Assembly (NCBI GenBank): GCA_902475245.1
Contig: CABRYP010000002.1
Span: 62,001-126,000, forward strand
DNA length: 64,000 nucleotides
Direction of reading: 5' to 3'
DNA from: an uncultured Collinsella sp.
GTDB lineage: Bacteria; Actinomycetota; Coriobacteriia; Coriobacteriales; Coriobacteriaceae
Both the position numbers and the translations under genes were made by a program. Below, in pieces: positions 40,946 through 49,843 of this stretch. How positions within the stretch are numbered: the first letter of the stretch is position 1; each line of letters begins with the position of its first letter. The notes below the pieces were generated by a model that saw only the letters and a list, made by a program, of their open reading frames with translations, did no database searches and had not been told where the DNA came from.

Positions 40946-43042
40946 TTACTTTTTGCGGGCAAGCTCACCGATGTTGGCGATGCCGGAGAAAACGGCCTCG
41001 AAGCGGTTGAGCAGCTTAAGGCGATTATCGCGGAGCTGCTCGTCCTTGTCCATGACCATGACCTCGTCGAAGAAGCGGTCGATGGGGGCACGCAGGGCGG
41101 CAAGAGCGGCAAATGCGGACGGGTAATCCTCGGCAGCAAGGGCGGCATCGACAGCGGTCTGAGCAGCCTCGGAGGCATCGGCGAGCGCGAGCTCGGCCTC
41201 GCCCATCAGGCTGCGGTCGTACTCCGCACCCAGCTCGGGCTTGGAGATGTGCGCGGCGCGGGCATAGGCGGTAGCCAGGTTGTCGAAGGTCTCGGCATCG
41301 TTCTTGCGGGCCTCATCGAGCGCGGCACAGCGGGCGAAGAAGATGGACGGGGCGATGATGTGCACCGCGGAGACGGCGGCAACGGTATCGGCCGGAATCT
41401 TCTCATCGCGGGCCATGCTCACCAGGCGGCCGTGGAAGAAGTCGCGGACCTGCTGGGCGACCTCGGCGGCGTCAAACTCAATGCCCTGCTCGCTATAGAG
41501 CTCAAGGGCGAAGTCGATCAGCGACGTGGGGTCGATCGGCAGACGATCGCGCAGGATGTTGATGATGCCGATGGCGGCGCGACGCAGCGCGTAGGGGTCC
41601 GAAGAGCCGGTCGGGGGCTCGCCGATGGCAAAAATACCGGCAATGGTATCGAGCTTGTCGGCACAGGCCACGATGCAGCCAGCGGTGCCCTCGGGCAGCT
41701 CATCACCGGCAAAGCGGGGACGATAATGATCGCGAATGGCGTGGGCGACCTCGTCGTTCTCCCCCATCGCGGAGGCGTAATAACCACCCATTACGCCCTG
41801 CTGGCTCGTGAACTCGACGACGGCGTTGGACACCAGGTCGGCCTTGCACAGGTGCGCGGCGCGTGCGGCATCGGCAGCCAGGTGGGCGCCCAGATGGGCC
41901 TCGCGAGCGATGGCGAGCGCAAGCTGCTCAATGCGCTCGGACTTGGCGAGCACGCTGCCGAGCTTCTCCTGGAAGGCGACCTTGGCCAGACGCTCGCGGA
42001 ACTCGTCGAGGGAGATCTTCAGGTCCTCCTCGTAGAAGAACTTGGCGTCGTCCAGACGGGCGCGCACGACGCGCTCGTTGCCGTCGATCACGCGCTCGGC
42101 ATTCTCGGGCTTGCTGTTGGAAACGACCACGAACTCACGCGTAAGCTTGCCCTCGCCGTCATAGATCGGGAAGTAGCGCTGGTTGGTGAGCATGGACTCG
42201 CAGATGATCTCGTGCGGGACCTTGAGGAACTCCTCGTCAAAGGTACCGACGAGCACCGTCGGCCACTCGCAGAGGTTGATGACCTCCTCAAAGACCTTCT
42301 TGGGCGTGTCGACATGGCAGCCGGGGCGAGCGGCCTCGACCTCGGCGATGCCGGCAAGGATGGCCTCACGACGACGCTCGGCAGAAAGCACGCCAGCGTC
42401 CTCAAGCACCTGCTCGTAAACAGCGGGGCTGGCGACCACATGGTCACCGGGGCCAAGTACGCGATGGCCACGCGTGGTGTTGCCACTCGTCACGTCGGCA
42501 AACGACACGGGCACGACGTCCTCGCCCAAAAGGCAGCAGATCCAACGGACCGGACGAACAAACGTAGCGTGCTCGTGGCCCCAGCGCTGGCTGCGGTAGT
42601 TGGGCCACTGCAGGCCGGCGATGGTCTTCTCGCACAGGGCCGTCAGGATCGGGGTAGCCGATGCGGAGGGAATGTTCTTCTCGGCGAACACGTACTCGCG
42701 GCCGTCAGTGTCCTCGCGTCGAACCAGATCCTCGGCAGCCACACCGCACTTGCGGGCGAAGCCCTGAGCGGCCTTGGTGGCGTTGCCGTCGGCATCAAAG
42801 GCAATGTTTGCCGCGGGGCCGCGCTTGACCTCATGGACCTCATCGGTCGCGGTGGCGACGTTGGACACGAGCGCAGCCAGACGACGCGGGCTTGAGATCA
42901 CGCGGACCTCGCCATGGGCCAGACCGGCCTCGTCGAGGCCCTTGGCCATCATGGTGCCAAGCTGCTTGACGGCATTGTTCAGCGGTGCGGAGGGCATTTC
43001 CTCCGTACCGATCTCAAACAGGAAATCCTTAGCGTCTGCCAT
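40946..43042 (-). CDS. glyS: Glycyl-tRNA synthetase beta subunit
   Basis: 698 aa. MADAKDFLFEIGTEEMPSAP is the standard beta-chain start; the body shows RTRGHRVLGPG-like (NTTRGHRVLG) and VVSNSKPENAERVI, and the C-terminus holds a DALR-type anticodon-binding domain. The alpha2beta2 enzyme charges tRNA(Gly). It starts three bases after glyQ. Confidence 0.97.
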   Translation of the reverse strand: MADAKDFLFEIGTEEMPSAPLNNAVKQLGTMMAKGLDEAGLAHGEVRVISSPRRLAALVSNVATATDEVHEVKRGPAANIAFDADGNATKAAQGFARKCGVAAEDLVRREDTDGREYVFAEKNIPSASATPILTALCEKTIAGLQWPNYRSQRWGHEHATFVRPVRWICCLLGEDVVPVSFADVTSGNTTRGHRVLGPGDHVVASPAVYEQVLEDAGVLSAERRREAILAGIAEVEAARPGCHVDTPKKVFEEVINLCEWPTVLVGTFDEEFLKVPHEIICESMLTNQRYFPIYDGEGKLTREFVVVSNSKPENAERVIDGNERVVRARLDDAKFFYEEDLKISLDEFRERLAKVAFQEKLGSVLAKSERIEQLALAIAREAHLGAHLAADAARAAHLCKADLVSNAVVEFTSQQGVMGGYYASAMGENDEVAHAIRDHYRPRFAGDELPEGTAGCIVACADKLDTIAGIFAIGEPPTGSSDPYALRRAAIGIINILRDRLPIDPTSLIDFALELYSEQGIEFDAAEVAQQVRDFFHGRLVSMARDEKIPADTVAAVSAVHIIAPSIFFARCAALDEARKNDAETFDNLATAYARAAHISKPELGAEYDRSLMGEAELALADASEAAQTAVDAALAAEDYPSAFAALAALRAPIDRFFDEVMVMDKDEQLRDNRLKLLNRFEAVFSGIANIGELARKK

Positions 43043-43045
43043 GGC

Positions 43046-43957
43046 TTACGCCACCTCGCCTTCCTGGTCGGCATTCTCGTTGATTCCGGCGACCTCGGCC
43101 ATATAGGCCTCGCAGCACGCCTTGGCGACGGCGCGGACGCGCAGGATGTAGTTGGCACGCTCGACCGCGGACAGCGCACCGCGGGCATCGAGCAGGTTGA
43201 AGGCATGGCTGCACTTCATGACGCAGTCGTATGCGGGCAGCGGCAGCTTGCGCTCAAGGCAGGAATGACACTCGGCCTCGTAGTCGTCAAACTTCTGACG
43301 CATCATCTCGACGTTGGCGACCTCAAAGTTGTAGGCACTAAACTCGCGCTCGTTCTCCAGGAACACGTCGCCGTAGGTCATGGGCGTGCCGTCAGGCAGA
43401 TAGCTCCACACCAGGTCGTAGACCGAGTTGACGCCCTGGGCGTACATGGCGATACGCTCCAGGCCATAGGTGATCTCGACGGGCACGGGGTCGACCTCGA
43501 TGCCGCCCACCTGCTGGAAGTACGTAAACTGCGTGACCTCCATGCCGTTGAGCCAGACCTCCCAGCCAAGGCCCCAGGCGCCCAGGGTCGGGCTCTCCCA
43601 GTCATCCTCGACAAAACGGACGTCATGGTCGTTGGGGTCCAGGCCGATAGCGGCAAGAGACCCCAGGTAAAGCTCCTGGGCGTTGACCGGAGACGGCTTG
43701 ATGAGCACCTGGAACTGATAGTAGTGCTGCATACGGTTGGGGTTCTCGCCGTAGCGGCCGTCGGCAGGACGGCGGCAAGGCTGAGCGTAGCAGGTGCGCC
43801 ACTCGGCGGGACCGAGCGAGCGCAGCGTGGTCGCGGTGTGGAAGGTACCGGCACCGACCTCGGAGTCATAAGGCTGCATAATGACGCAGCCCTGCTCGCC
43901 CCAGTACTGCTGGAGGCGCAGGATGATGTCTTGGAAGGAAAGCGATGAAGCGTTCAT
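43046..43957 (-). CDS. glyQ: Glycyl-tRNA synthetase alpha subunit
   Basis: 303 aa. LSFQDIILRLQQYWGEQGCV, MQPYDSEVGAGTFHTATTLR and YVQPCRRP-like (YAQPCRRPADGRYGENPNR) are diagnostic for the catalytic alpha chain. No T-box leader fits in the 60 bases upstream; only a TATAGT -10 candidate (minus, 44009-44004) is seen there. Confidence 0.98.
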   Translation of the reverse strand: MNASSLSFQDIILRLQQYWGEQGCVIMQPYDSEVGAGTFHTATTLRSLGPAEWRTCYAQPCRRPADGRYGENPNRMQHYYQFQVLIKPSPVNAQELYLGSLAAIGLDPNDHDVRFVEDDWESPTLGAWGLGWEVWLNGMEVTQFTYFQQVGGIEVDPVPVEITYGLERIAMYAQGVNSVYDLVWSYLPDGTPMTYGDVFLENEREFSAYNFEVANVEMMRQKFDDYEAECHSCLERKLPLPAYDCVMKCSHAFNLLDARGALSAVERANYILRVRAVAKACCEAYMAEVAGINENADQEGEVA

Positions 43958-44017
43958 GCCTCTAATATCCCCTCGTCGAAACGATTACACGGTTAGGTAC
44001 TGTACTATAGCGGTTTT

Positions 44018-44581
44018 TTATTCGATAGTGCCGATGCGGTTGAGCGGCCAGTAGCGCACAAGCGCCACGGCGATCAAATCAGAGCGATCGACGGGACCAA
44101 AGTAGCGTGAGTCGGCAGAGTTTTCGCGGTTGTCACCCATCACCCACACGCACCCGTCGGGAACGGTGTAGGGATAGCTTACCTGAGCGCCGGGAGCCTG
44201 GACCGAAAGCGGCCAGCTCATGCCGGTCGTGTAGTCCTCGTCGAGCGCTTGGCCGTCAACGACCACCTTGCCGTCCTGAAGGTCGACCGTCTGGCCGGCC
44301 GTGGCAATAACACGCTTGACGAGAACATCGTGCTCGGAGGTGCCATCGGGGTTGTGGAACACCACGATATCGCCTTGGCTGACGGGCTGGCCGAGCTCGA
44401 GGCTCACCTTTTGCGCCAAGATCTGGTCGCCGATCTCGATCGTGGACTCCATGGAACCGGTGGGCACCACAAAGGGCTCGACCACAAACGAGCGAATCAA
44501 GAAGGTGGCGACCAGTGCAATCGCGACGACCGCGATCCACTCAAACGCACCCTTTAGCACGGAATGCTGCGATGGAACCAT
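44018..44581 (-). CDS. lepB: Signal peptidase I
   Basis: 187 aa with one N-terminal membrane helix (about 13-31). The catalytic Ser is in VVPTGSMESTI and the Lys in DVLVKRVIATAGQ; the C-terminal box is VMGDNRENSADSRYFGPV. It removes signal peptides outside the membrane. The start is the ATG five bases after GAGGAG, over the trmD stop region; a GTG two codons earlier overlaps that site. Confidence 0.97.
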   Translation of the reverse strand: MVPSQHSVLKGAFEWIAVVAIALVATFLIRSFVVEPFVVPTGSMESTIEIGDQILAQKVSLELGQPVSQGDIVVFHNPDGTSEHDVLVKRVIATAGQTVDLQDGKVVVDGQALDEDYTTGMSWPLSVQAPGAQVSYPYTVPDGCVWVMGDNRENSADSRYFGPVDRSDLIAVALVRYWPLNRIGTIE

Positions 44582-44583
44582 TC

Positions 44584-45342
44584 TCACTCCTCGCTCTGCG
44601 AATACGATGCGTCCAGGATCTCCTGCGCGTATGCGCGTTCCTCGGGCGTAAGCCGCGCCGTCTCGATCAGGTCGGGACGCCAGCGGCAGGTGCGCTCGAT
44701 GGCGTTCTTGCGGCGCCAGGCGTCAACTTTGGCGTGATCGCCACTCACGAGCACAGGAGGCACGCCCTCGCCGTTGAACTCGGCGGGACGGGTGTACTGC
44801 GCGTACTCGAGCAGGCCACCGTCCTCGGCAGTCGAGAACGACTCATCGACGTTGCTCATCTCGTCACCAAGGGCGCCGGGAATCAGACGCACGACGGCGT
44901 CGGCAACGACCATAGCGGGAAGCTCGCCGCCCGTAAGCACGTAGTCGCCGATCGACAGGCGCTCGTCGGCATACGCATACGCGCGCTCGTCGACGCCCTC
45001 GTATCGGCTGCATACAAACAGCAGGCGCTCGCTTTTGAGTAGGCGCTCGGCAACATGCTGCGTAAAGGGCTCGCCACAGGGCGTAAAAAACACAACCGTG
45101 GGCTTGGAACCCTCCGAACGAATTGCCTCGATAGCCTCGGCGATGGGCTCGACCTTCATGAGCATGCCCTGCCCGCCGCCGTACGGCTCGTCATCAACGG
45201 TACGATGACGGTCGTGCGTCCAGTCACGCAGGTTGTAGGCCTTAAAATCAAAAAGGCCGGCCTTGCGGGCGCGGCCCAAGATCGATGTGGACATGACGGG
45301 CTCAAACATCTCGGGAAAGACCGAAAGGGTCTCGATCAGCAT
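44584..45342 (-). CDS. trmD: tRNA (guanine-37-N1)-methyltransferase
   Basis: 252 aa. The SPOUT trefoil-knot region reads FVCSRYEGVDERAYAYADER and SIGDYVLTGGELPAM; YGGGQGMLMKVEP is also conserved. It methylates G37 next to the anticodon and prevents frameshifting. The ATG follows GGGAGGAAAAC, ten bases after rimM. Confidence 0.98.
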   Translation of the reverse strand: MLIETLSVFPEMFEPVMSTSILGRARKAGLFDFKAYNLRDWTHDRHRTVDDEPYGGGQGMLMKVEPIAEAIEAIRSEGSKPTVVFFTPCGEPFTQHVAERLLKSERLLFVCSRYEGVDERAYAYADERLSIGDYVLTGGELPAMVVADAVVRLIPGALGDEMSNVDESFSTAEDGGLLEYAQYTRPAEFNGEGVPPVLVSGDHAKVDAWRRKNAIERTCRWRPDLIETARLTPEERAYAQEILDASYSQSEE

Positions 45343-45352
45343 GTTTTCCTCC

Positions 45353-45874
45353 CTACTTGTCCATATCGATCAAACCATCCATAACATGGACGGAAATTGT
45401 CCCCTGATCGGGAGGATCGAGCACAACCTGCTCGATCACGGGAATCAGCACCTCGCCGTACCGATCGCCCTCGACAACCCAAACATCGTTGGCGGGCGTC
45501 GACATGATCTCGACAATCGTGCCGAGCGAGCCAAAGCGCTCGTCAACCACCTCGCGACCCATCAGATCGGTATAGGCGGCGTCGAGCGAATCGAGCTCAA
45601 AGTCGTCACGATTTGCCAGCACGTAGCATCCGGTGATGCCCTCGGCGGCCGTCAAGTCGTCAATGCCCTCAAACGAGACCAGATCGCCATCGCCCGTATC
45701 GGTGACGGATGTGACCGTGCAAAAACGGTCGCGCTTGAGCGCCGGCGGCGTCAAGGCGACGCGCATACCCGGCGTCAATACAGAAGGAAGCCCCCGCAGC
45801 GGCTGCGCGAGGACCTCCCCCTTCCTTCCGTGCGGCTTGACCACACGGGCGATGTTTTTGTACTGGGACCTCAA
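45353..45874 (-). CDS. rimM: Ribosome maturation factor RimM
   Basis: 173 aa. YKNIARVVKPHGRKGEVLAQ begins the N-terminal barrel and the PRC-barrel domain includes DLMGREVVDERFGSLGTIV and VLIPVIEQVV. It helps mature the 30S head with S19. The start taken is a TTG four bases after the khpA stop with only a short AGGA nearby, so the exact start is less certain than the gene. Confidence 0.94.
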   Translation of the reverse strand: MRSQYKNIARVVKPHGRKGEVLAQPLRGLPSVLTPGMRVALTPPALKRDRFCTVTSVTDTGDGDLVSFEGIDDLTAAEGITGCYVLANRDDFELDSLDAAYTDLMGREVVDERFGSLGTIVEIMSTPANDVWVVEGDRYGEVLIPVIEQVVLDPPDQGTISVHVMDGLIDMDK

Positions 45875-45878
45875 GGTC

Positions 45879-46163
45879 CTAGCCCAGAACCTCTACCTCG
45901 ACTGCAGTGTCGAGGCGAGCGGCCAGTGCACGGGCGAGCGTGCGAATGGCCTTGATGGTACGGCCACGACGGCCGATGACCTTAGCGACGTCATCCTCGG
46001 CAACCGAAACCTCAATCGTGGAGGCGTCGTCACCGTCGATGACCTCAAGGCTCACGGAATCCGGGTCGTCGACGATCTGAACAACGAGATATTCGACGAG
46101 ATCGGCGATGCGATCTGAGAGCATTGCCTCACCCTCGAGCTGTGCAGCGTCAACCTCAGGCAC
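45879..46163 (-). CDS. khpA: KH-domain RNA-binding protein KhpA
   Basis: 94 aa. A type II KH domain with the VAKVIGRRGRTIKAIRTL GxxG loop. In related bacteria KhpA pairs with KhpB/EloR and affects elongation-phase cell-wall synthesis and small RNAs. The start is a GTG after GAGGAGTAAATC, three bases past rpsP; the rpsP-khpA-rimM-trmD order is conserved in Gram-positives. Confidence 0.94.
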   Translation of the reverse strand: MPEVDAAQLEGEAMLSDRIADLVEYLVVQIVDDPDSVSLEVIDGDDASTIEVSVAEDDVAKVIGRRGRTIKAIRTLARALAARLDTAVEVEVLG

Positions 46164-46166
46164 GAT

Positions 46167-46508
46167 TTACTCCTCGGCGCCCTCAGCGGCCTCAGCGGCA
46201 GCCTTAGCGGCCTCGGCCTCTTTGGCGAGCTGCTTCTTGGACTTCTTGACGACGGTCTCGGTCTTCTCGCCCTCGTTGGCGGCCTTGACCAGAGCAGCGA
46301 CAGCGTCGGTGAGCTGAGCGCCCTTGGACTGCCAGTCAGCGATCTTTTCGAGATCGAGGTTGATGGTCTTGGGGGCGGTCATCGGGTTGTAGCGGCCGAC
46401 CTCCTCGATGATACGACCGTCACGCGGGGCGCGGGAATCGGCGACGACGACACGGTAGTACGGACGCTTCTTAGCGCCGTGACGAGCAAGGCGAATCTTG
46501 ACTGCCAA
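46167..46508 (-). CDS. rpsP: 30S ribosomal protein S16
   Basis: 113 aa. AVKIRLARHGAKKRPYYRVV is the S16 start, followed by DGRIIEEVGRYNPM. The last 30 residues are an Ala/Lys/Glu-rich tail (KSKKQLAKEAEAAKAAAEAA) absent from many homologues. The start is a TTG behind GGAGGAGTTTCC; no ATG is available at the right place. Confidence 0.97.
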   Translation of the reverse strand: MAVKIRLARHGAKKRPYYRVVVADSRAPRDGRIIEEVGRYNPMTAPKTINLDLEKIADWQSKGAQLTDAVAALVKAANEGEKTETVVKKSKKQLAKEAEAAKAAAEAAEGAEE

Positions 46509-46564
46509 AGGAAACTCCTCCAACCAAGCAGCTTTAGGCTGCAACTACAAACAAACAGTTGAAC

Positions 46565-46593
46565 ATAATACGCCATCGACGCGGGCAGGTGAA
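46565..46593 (-). promoter_or_regulatory. Promoter of the rpsP-khpA-rimM-trmD-lepB unit
   Basis: Minus strand: TTCACC (46593-46588), 17-base spacer, TATTAT (46570-46565), about 57 bases before the rpsP TTG. Confidence 0.65.
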
Positions 46594-46697
46594 GTCCGTG
46601 AGACCAACTTCTTCGGTATAGTCGAAGGCAAATCCATATCTTAGACAAGAATTCTCGATTTGCAAGCACATCCACGCACCCCACATGAGCTGCGCGG

Positions 46698-46703
46698 TAT
46701 ACT
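46698..46703 (+). promoter_or_regulatory. -10 element directly before dinB (possible leaderless mRNA)
   Basis: TATACT ends six bases before the dinB ATG at 46710, so transcription would begin at or next to the A of the start codon. No good ribosome-binding site precedes that ATG, which agrees with a leaderless message. A -35 was not found. Confidence 0.5.
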
Positions 46704-46709
46704 CATGCC

Positions 46710-47963
46710 ATGAAAAGACGCGAACATACATACGGTTATGAGGATGCCATGGGCGTCACGCCGCCTCCCTGGACGGGTCCGGCGGTGGGCCTCATGGACC
46801 TCGATGCGTTTTTTGCGAGCGTGGAGATGCTCGACCATCCCGAGTGGCGCGGCAAGCCGCTCATCGTGGGTGGCGATGCCGATTCCCGCGGCGTTGTGTC
46901 CACCTGCTCATACGAGGCGCGTCGCTTTGGCGTGCACTCCGCCATGCCCTCGGCCGAGGCACGACGTCTCTGTCCGCAGGCCATTTGGACGCATGGGCAT
47001 TTCGATCGCTACCACGAGGTCAGCGCGCAGGTCATGGCGATTCTCGCCGACGAGACCCCGCGCGTTGAGCGCGTATCCATCGACGAGGCCTTTATCGACA
47101 TCACGCCAGGTCGCTTTGCACCCGAGGACCCGCTGCTGGTTGCACGGCGCATAAGCGACCGCGTGGCAGCGCTGGGAGTGACCTGCTCAATTGGCGTGGG
47201 CTGCAACAAGACGGTCGCAAAGATCGCAAGCGAGCGGGACAAGCCATTTGGGCTGACCATCGTACGCCCTGGAACCGAGCAGCGCTTTTTGGCAGCGCTG
47301 CCGGTATCTGCCATGAGCGGCATCGGGCGCTCGGCAGAAGAGCGACTGCGCCGCATGCGCATCTACACGCTCGGCGAGCTATCCCGCGCACCGGAATCCA
47401 CCTTGGCGTCTATTTTTGGCATCAACGGCGAACGCATGCGCCAGCGTGCGCTGGGACTCGAACTCTCCGAAGTCACGAGCCTCGATGAAGAGCGCGAGGT
47501 CAAGTCGGTCAGCAATGAACGCACCTTTGCGAAAGATTTAACTGAGCGTGGGGACATCGAAGCGGCGATTGCGCTGCTGGGAGAGTCGGTCGGACGTCGC
47601 CTGCGCCGTCAGGGACTAACGGGCGCCACGGTGACGCTCAAACTCAAGTATTCGTATGGAAGCGGTCGCTCGGCACAGCGCCGGCTGCCGCATCCGACCG
47701 ACGATGAGAACATCTTTGTGGCGGTGGCGCTCGAGCTGCTCGACAACATCTGGCAGGAAGGCATGCATGTGCGCCTGGCGGGCATCGGCATGAGCGACTT
47801 CGACCATCAGGGCGGCATCCAGACCGACCTGTTCTGCGAAATCGACGACCGCGGAGCCCAATCCAGCGACCGTCGCGACCTCTCGCTCGTCATCGACGCC
47901 GTCCGAGACAAGTTCGGCGACACCGCTCTCTCCTTCGGCCGCCAATCCCGCTTCAACGATTAG
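46710..47963 (+). CDS. dinB: DNA polymerase IV (DinB, Y-family)
   Basis: 417 aa. The metal-binding motifs are GLMDLDAFFASVE (about residue 30) and VSIDEAFIDIT (about 123); the HhH thumb has VSAMSGIGRSAEERLRRM and the little finger follows. A C-terminal GIQTDLFCE may be the clamp-binding peptide. It performs error-prone translesion synthesis. No recognisable LexA box was seen upstream. A second ATG (MGVTPPPWTG) 13 codons in is an alternative start. It is the only plus-strand gene in the right half. Confidence 0.96.
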   Translation: MKRREHTYGYEDAMGVTPPPWTGPAVGLMDLDAFFASVEMLDHPEWRGKPLIVGGDADSRGVVSTCSYEARRFGVHSAMPSAEARRLCPQAIWTHGHFDRYHEVSAQVMAILADETPRVERVSIDEAFIDITPGRFAPEDPLLVARRISDRVAALGVTCSIGVGCNKTVAKIASERDKPFGLTIVRPGTEQRFLAALPVSAMSGIGRSAEERLRRMRIYTLGELSRAPESTLASIFGINGERMRQRALGLELSEVTSLDEEREVKSVSNERTFAKDLTERGDIEAAIALLGESVGRRLRRQGLTGATVTLKLKYSYGSGRSAQRRLPHPTDDENIFVAVALELLDNIWQEGMHVRLAGIGMSDFDHQGGIQTDLFCEIDDRGAQSSDRRDLSLVIDAVRDKFGDTALSFGRQSRFND

Positions 47964-47972
47964 TCCCTTAGA

Positions 47973-48015
47973 CAAAAAGAAAGCCGGGCAGCTGCGAATG
48001 ATGCAGCTGCCCGGC
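47973..48015 (-). terminator. Strong terminator after rsfS, facing dinB
   Basis: A perfect 13-bp stem, GCCGGGCAGCTGC (47983-47995) with GCAGCTGCCCGGC (48003-48015), followed on minus by TTTCTTTTTG. It ends the rplU-to-rsfS unit against the convergent dinB. Confidence 0.93.
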
Positions 48016-48026
48016 GAACGGTAAAG

Positions 48027-48053
48027 GTTAGCTAAAAAGCCCCGTCCCAAATG
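48027..48053 (-). repeat. Dispersed TGGGACGGGG repeat, half copy
   Basis: AGCTAAAAAGCCCCGTCCCAAAT-type sequence matches the reverse complement of 39962-39985 except for one A in the A run. Only one arm is present. It lies between the rsfS stop and the terminator. Confidence 0.75.
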
Positions 48054-48058
48054 AACTA

Positions 48059-48514
48059 CTAAAGGAGGTCAAGGGGAAGCTGGGGGGCGTCGCCCCAGAG
48101 CTTTTCGAGGCGGTAGAACTCGCGCGCCTCGGGAGTGAAGACGTGAACGACAACCGAACCGTAGTCCATGAGCATCCAGGTCTTCTGCTCGCGACCCTCG
48201 ATGGAAAACGGGTGCTCGCCGCAAGCCTCGGCGACCTTCTCCTCAATCTCGTCGACGATCGAATCGACCTGACGGTTATTGGCACCGGTGGCGAGCACAA
48301 AGTAGTCGCACACGTCGGAAAGCTCGGTCAGGTCGAGCACTTGCACGTCCTCGCCCTTCTTGTCGTAGGCGGCCTGCGCGGCGGCGCGGGCGACATCCTC
48401 GGCGGCGACACCGCTCGCGGAAAGCGTTGCGGCAGAGCGATCGGACGTGGCAACGAAGCTCTTGTGCTCCACACCTTCAAGAATCTGCTCGTCGGTCATG
48501 GTCTCGTCGGCCAT
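48059..48514 (-). CDS. rsfS: Ribosomal silencing factor RsfS
   Basis: 151 aa. The core from about residue 40 (ARAAAQAAYDKKGEDVQVLD) ends with WMLMDYGSVVVHVFTPEARE and YRLEKLWGDAP, as in the family. RsfS binds L14 and keeps 50S apart from 30S in poor conditions. The first ~40 residues (including ATSDRSAATLSASGVAAEDV) are an extension not typical of RsfS. The ATG follows AGAGGTATTCC. Confidence 0.94.
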   Translation of the reverse strand: MADETMTDEQILEGVEHKSFVATSDRSAATLSASGVAAEDVARAAAQAAYDKKGEDVQVLDLTELSDVCDYFVLATGANNRQVDSIVDEIEEKVAEACGEHPFSIEGREQKTWMLMDYGSVVVHVFTPEAREFYRLEKLWGDAPQLPLDLL

Positions 48515-48541
48515 GGAATACCTCTTTCTAGACAGCCCGAG

Positions 48542-49150
48542 CTAGCGCAGCTGGGCGTAATGGTTGTAAATCGTAATAGCCGTGGGATAAAGATAACGCC
48601 CGGTCTGGATCACATAGACCAGACCCTGCGCAAAACAGGAGAAGAACAACTCGTCGAGCGAGGACTTCCCCACCATCTTGCGCAGCGCATGGGCATAATC
48701 ACCGTGGCGGTTGGGTTCGATGGCATCGGCCACAAAGACCACCATATCGAGCGGCGTCATGTCGCAAGCGCCCACGGTGTGACGGTCGACAGCCTGAAAG
48801 ACCGCCGGCGACAGCTCGGGAAAAAGCTGCGGAAGCTCATAGGCGGCAACCGGGCCATGCAAAAGCGGCGTCGCGGCAGAAGGAGAGCCGGCAATCTTAA
48901 TGCCGTAATGCAGAGCGCGCGTGACCAGCTCGTCGTCGGAGAGCACTTTATCCCAGTCATGGATCAGGCCAGCGGCAGCGGCATCAAAGCGGTTGACACC
49001 GTACACCTCGGCTAGGTGCAACGCAGTCTCGGCAACCCCGAGCGAATGCACGTAGCGCTTACGCTTATCCTTCATGCGCACATCGAGCAACTCGTGGATG
49101 CGCGTCAAGAGCGCGCGCTCGTCGCCCTCAAACTGATCTTCTACCGACAA
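48542..49150 (-). CDS. yqeK: YqeK-type HD-domain hydrolase
   Basis: 202 aa. HD metal ligands are in YVHSLGVAETALHLAE, GLIHDWDK and the later HGPVAAYEL and FVADAIEPNR. Characterised YqeK proteins split Ap4A symmetrically to ADP. The position between nadD and rsfS is conserved. The start is a TTG after GGGGGAG. The HD-to-HDWD form (IHDWDK) is common in this family. Confidence 0.93.
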   Translation of the reverse strand: MSVEDQFEGDERALLTRIHELLDVRMKDKRKRYVHSLGVAETALHLAEVYGVNRFDAAAAGLIHDWDKVLSDDELVTRALHYGIKIAGSPSAATPLLHGPVAAYELPQLFPELSPAVFQAVDRHTVGACDMTPLDMVVFVADAIEPNRHGDYAHALRKMVGKSSLDELFFSCFAQGLVYVIQTGRYLYPTAITIYNHYAQLR

Positions 49151-49162
49151 CGTTCTCCCCCA

Positions 49163-49840
49163 TCAATCAAAATCGTCTTGCCCAAGATCGGCATACAGGC
49201 CGCGTTTACGGATATAGCCGAGCACGGACTCGCTCGTAAGATAGCGCACGCTCATGCCGCGAGCAACCCGCTTGCGAATGTTGGTCGAGCTAATCGCCAG
49301 CGCCGGAATCTGAATATAGCGCACGTCGAATGGCAGTCCCGATTCCTTAATCCGCGCTCGCGCCGTATCGATGTCAAAGCCGGGACGCGTCGCAGCAATA
49401 AAGGTTGCCAGCTCGGCAATCTCATCAGCATTGTGCCAGGTCACAATATCGATAATCGCATCGGCACCCGTAATAAAGTAAAGCTTTACCTGAGGCGGGT
49501 AAAACTCGCGAAGGGCGCGCAGCGTATCGGCTGTGTAGGTGATACCGGCACGATCGATCTCGAAACGGCTTGCCAAAAAGGCCGGGTTCGCGGCGGTCGC
49601 GAGGACCGTCATGGCATAACGGTCCTCGGCCGGCGTCACCGGTTTGTCGAGTTTAAAGGCAGGCGAGCCCGCCGGCATAAAGAGGACGGCGTCCAAGTCG
49701 AGGGACTCACGTGCCTGCTCGGCGGTCACCAGGTGACCGTAATGGATGGGGTCAAAGGTACCACCCATAATGCCGAGCCTAAACTCCTGCCCGTCCTCTA
49801 TGGGAAGCTCGGGCAGACCGATTCCACCGCGCAGCGACAT
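49163..49840 (-). CDS. nadD: Nicotinate-nucleotide adenylyltransferase
   Basis: 225 aa. FRLGIMGGTFDPIHYGHLVT holds the GGTFDPxHxGH nucleotidyltransferase motif and ISSTNIRKRVARG the second signature. It makes deamido-NAD. A start extension of about 20 residues precedes the core. It begins three bases after obgE. Confidence 0.96.
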   Translation of the reverse strand: MSLRGGIGLPELPIEDGQEFRLGIMGGTFDPIHYGHLVTAEQARESLDLDAVLFMPAGSPAFKLDKPVTPAEDRYAMTVLATAANPAFLASRFEIDRAGITYTADTLRALREFYPPQVKLYFITGADAIIDIVTWHNADEIAELATFIAATRPGFDIDTARARIKESGLPFDVRYIQIPALAISSTNIRKRVARGMSVRYLTSESVLGYIRKRGLYADLGQDDFD

Positions 49841-49843
49841 GGC

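Noticed and set aside
40694..42895. A 733-codon plus-strand frame opposite glyS and ppsR
   Set aside because: Antisense shadow; ppsR and glyS are both certain.
43958..44017. T-box riboswitch before glyQ
   Set aside because: The gap of 60 bases is too short for a T-box and shows no conserved core.
46509..46709. LexA/SOS operator before dinB
   Set aside because: No palindromic GAAC...GTTC-type site was found in the divergent region.
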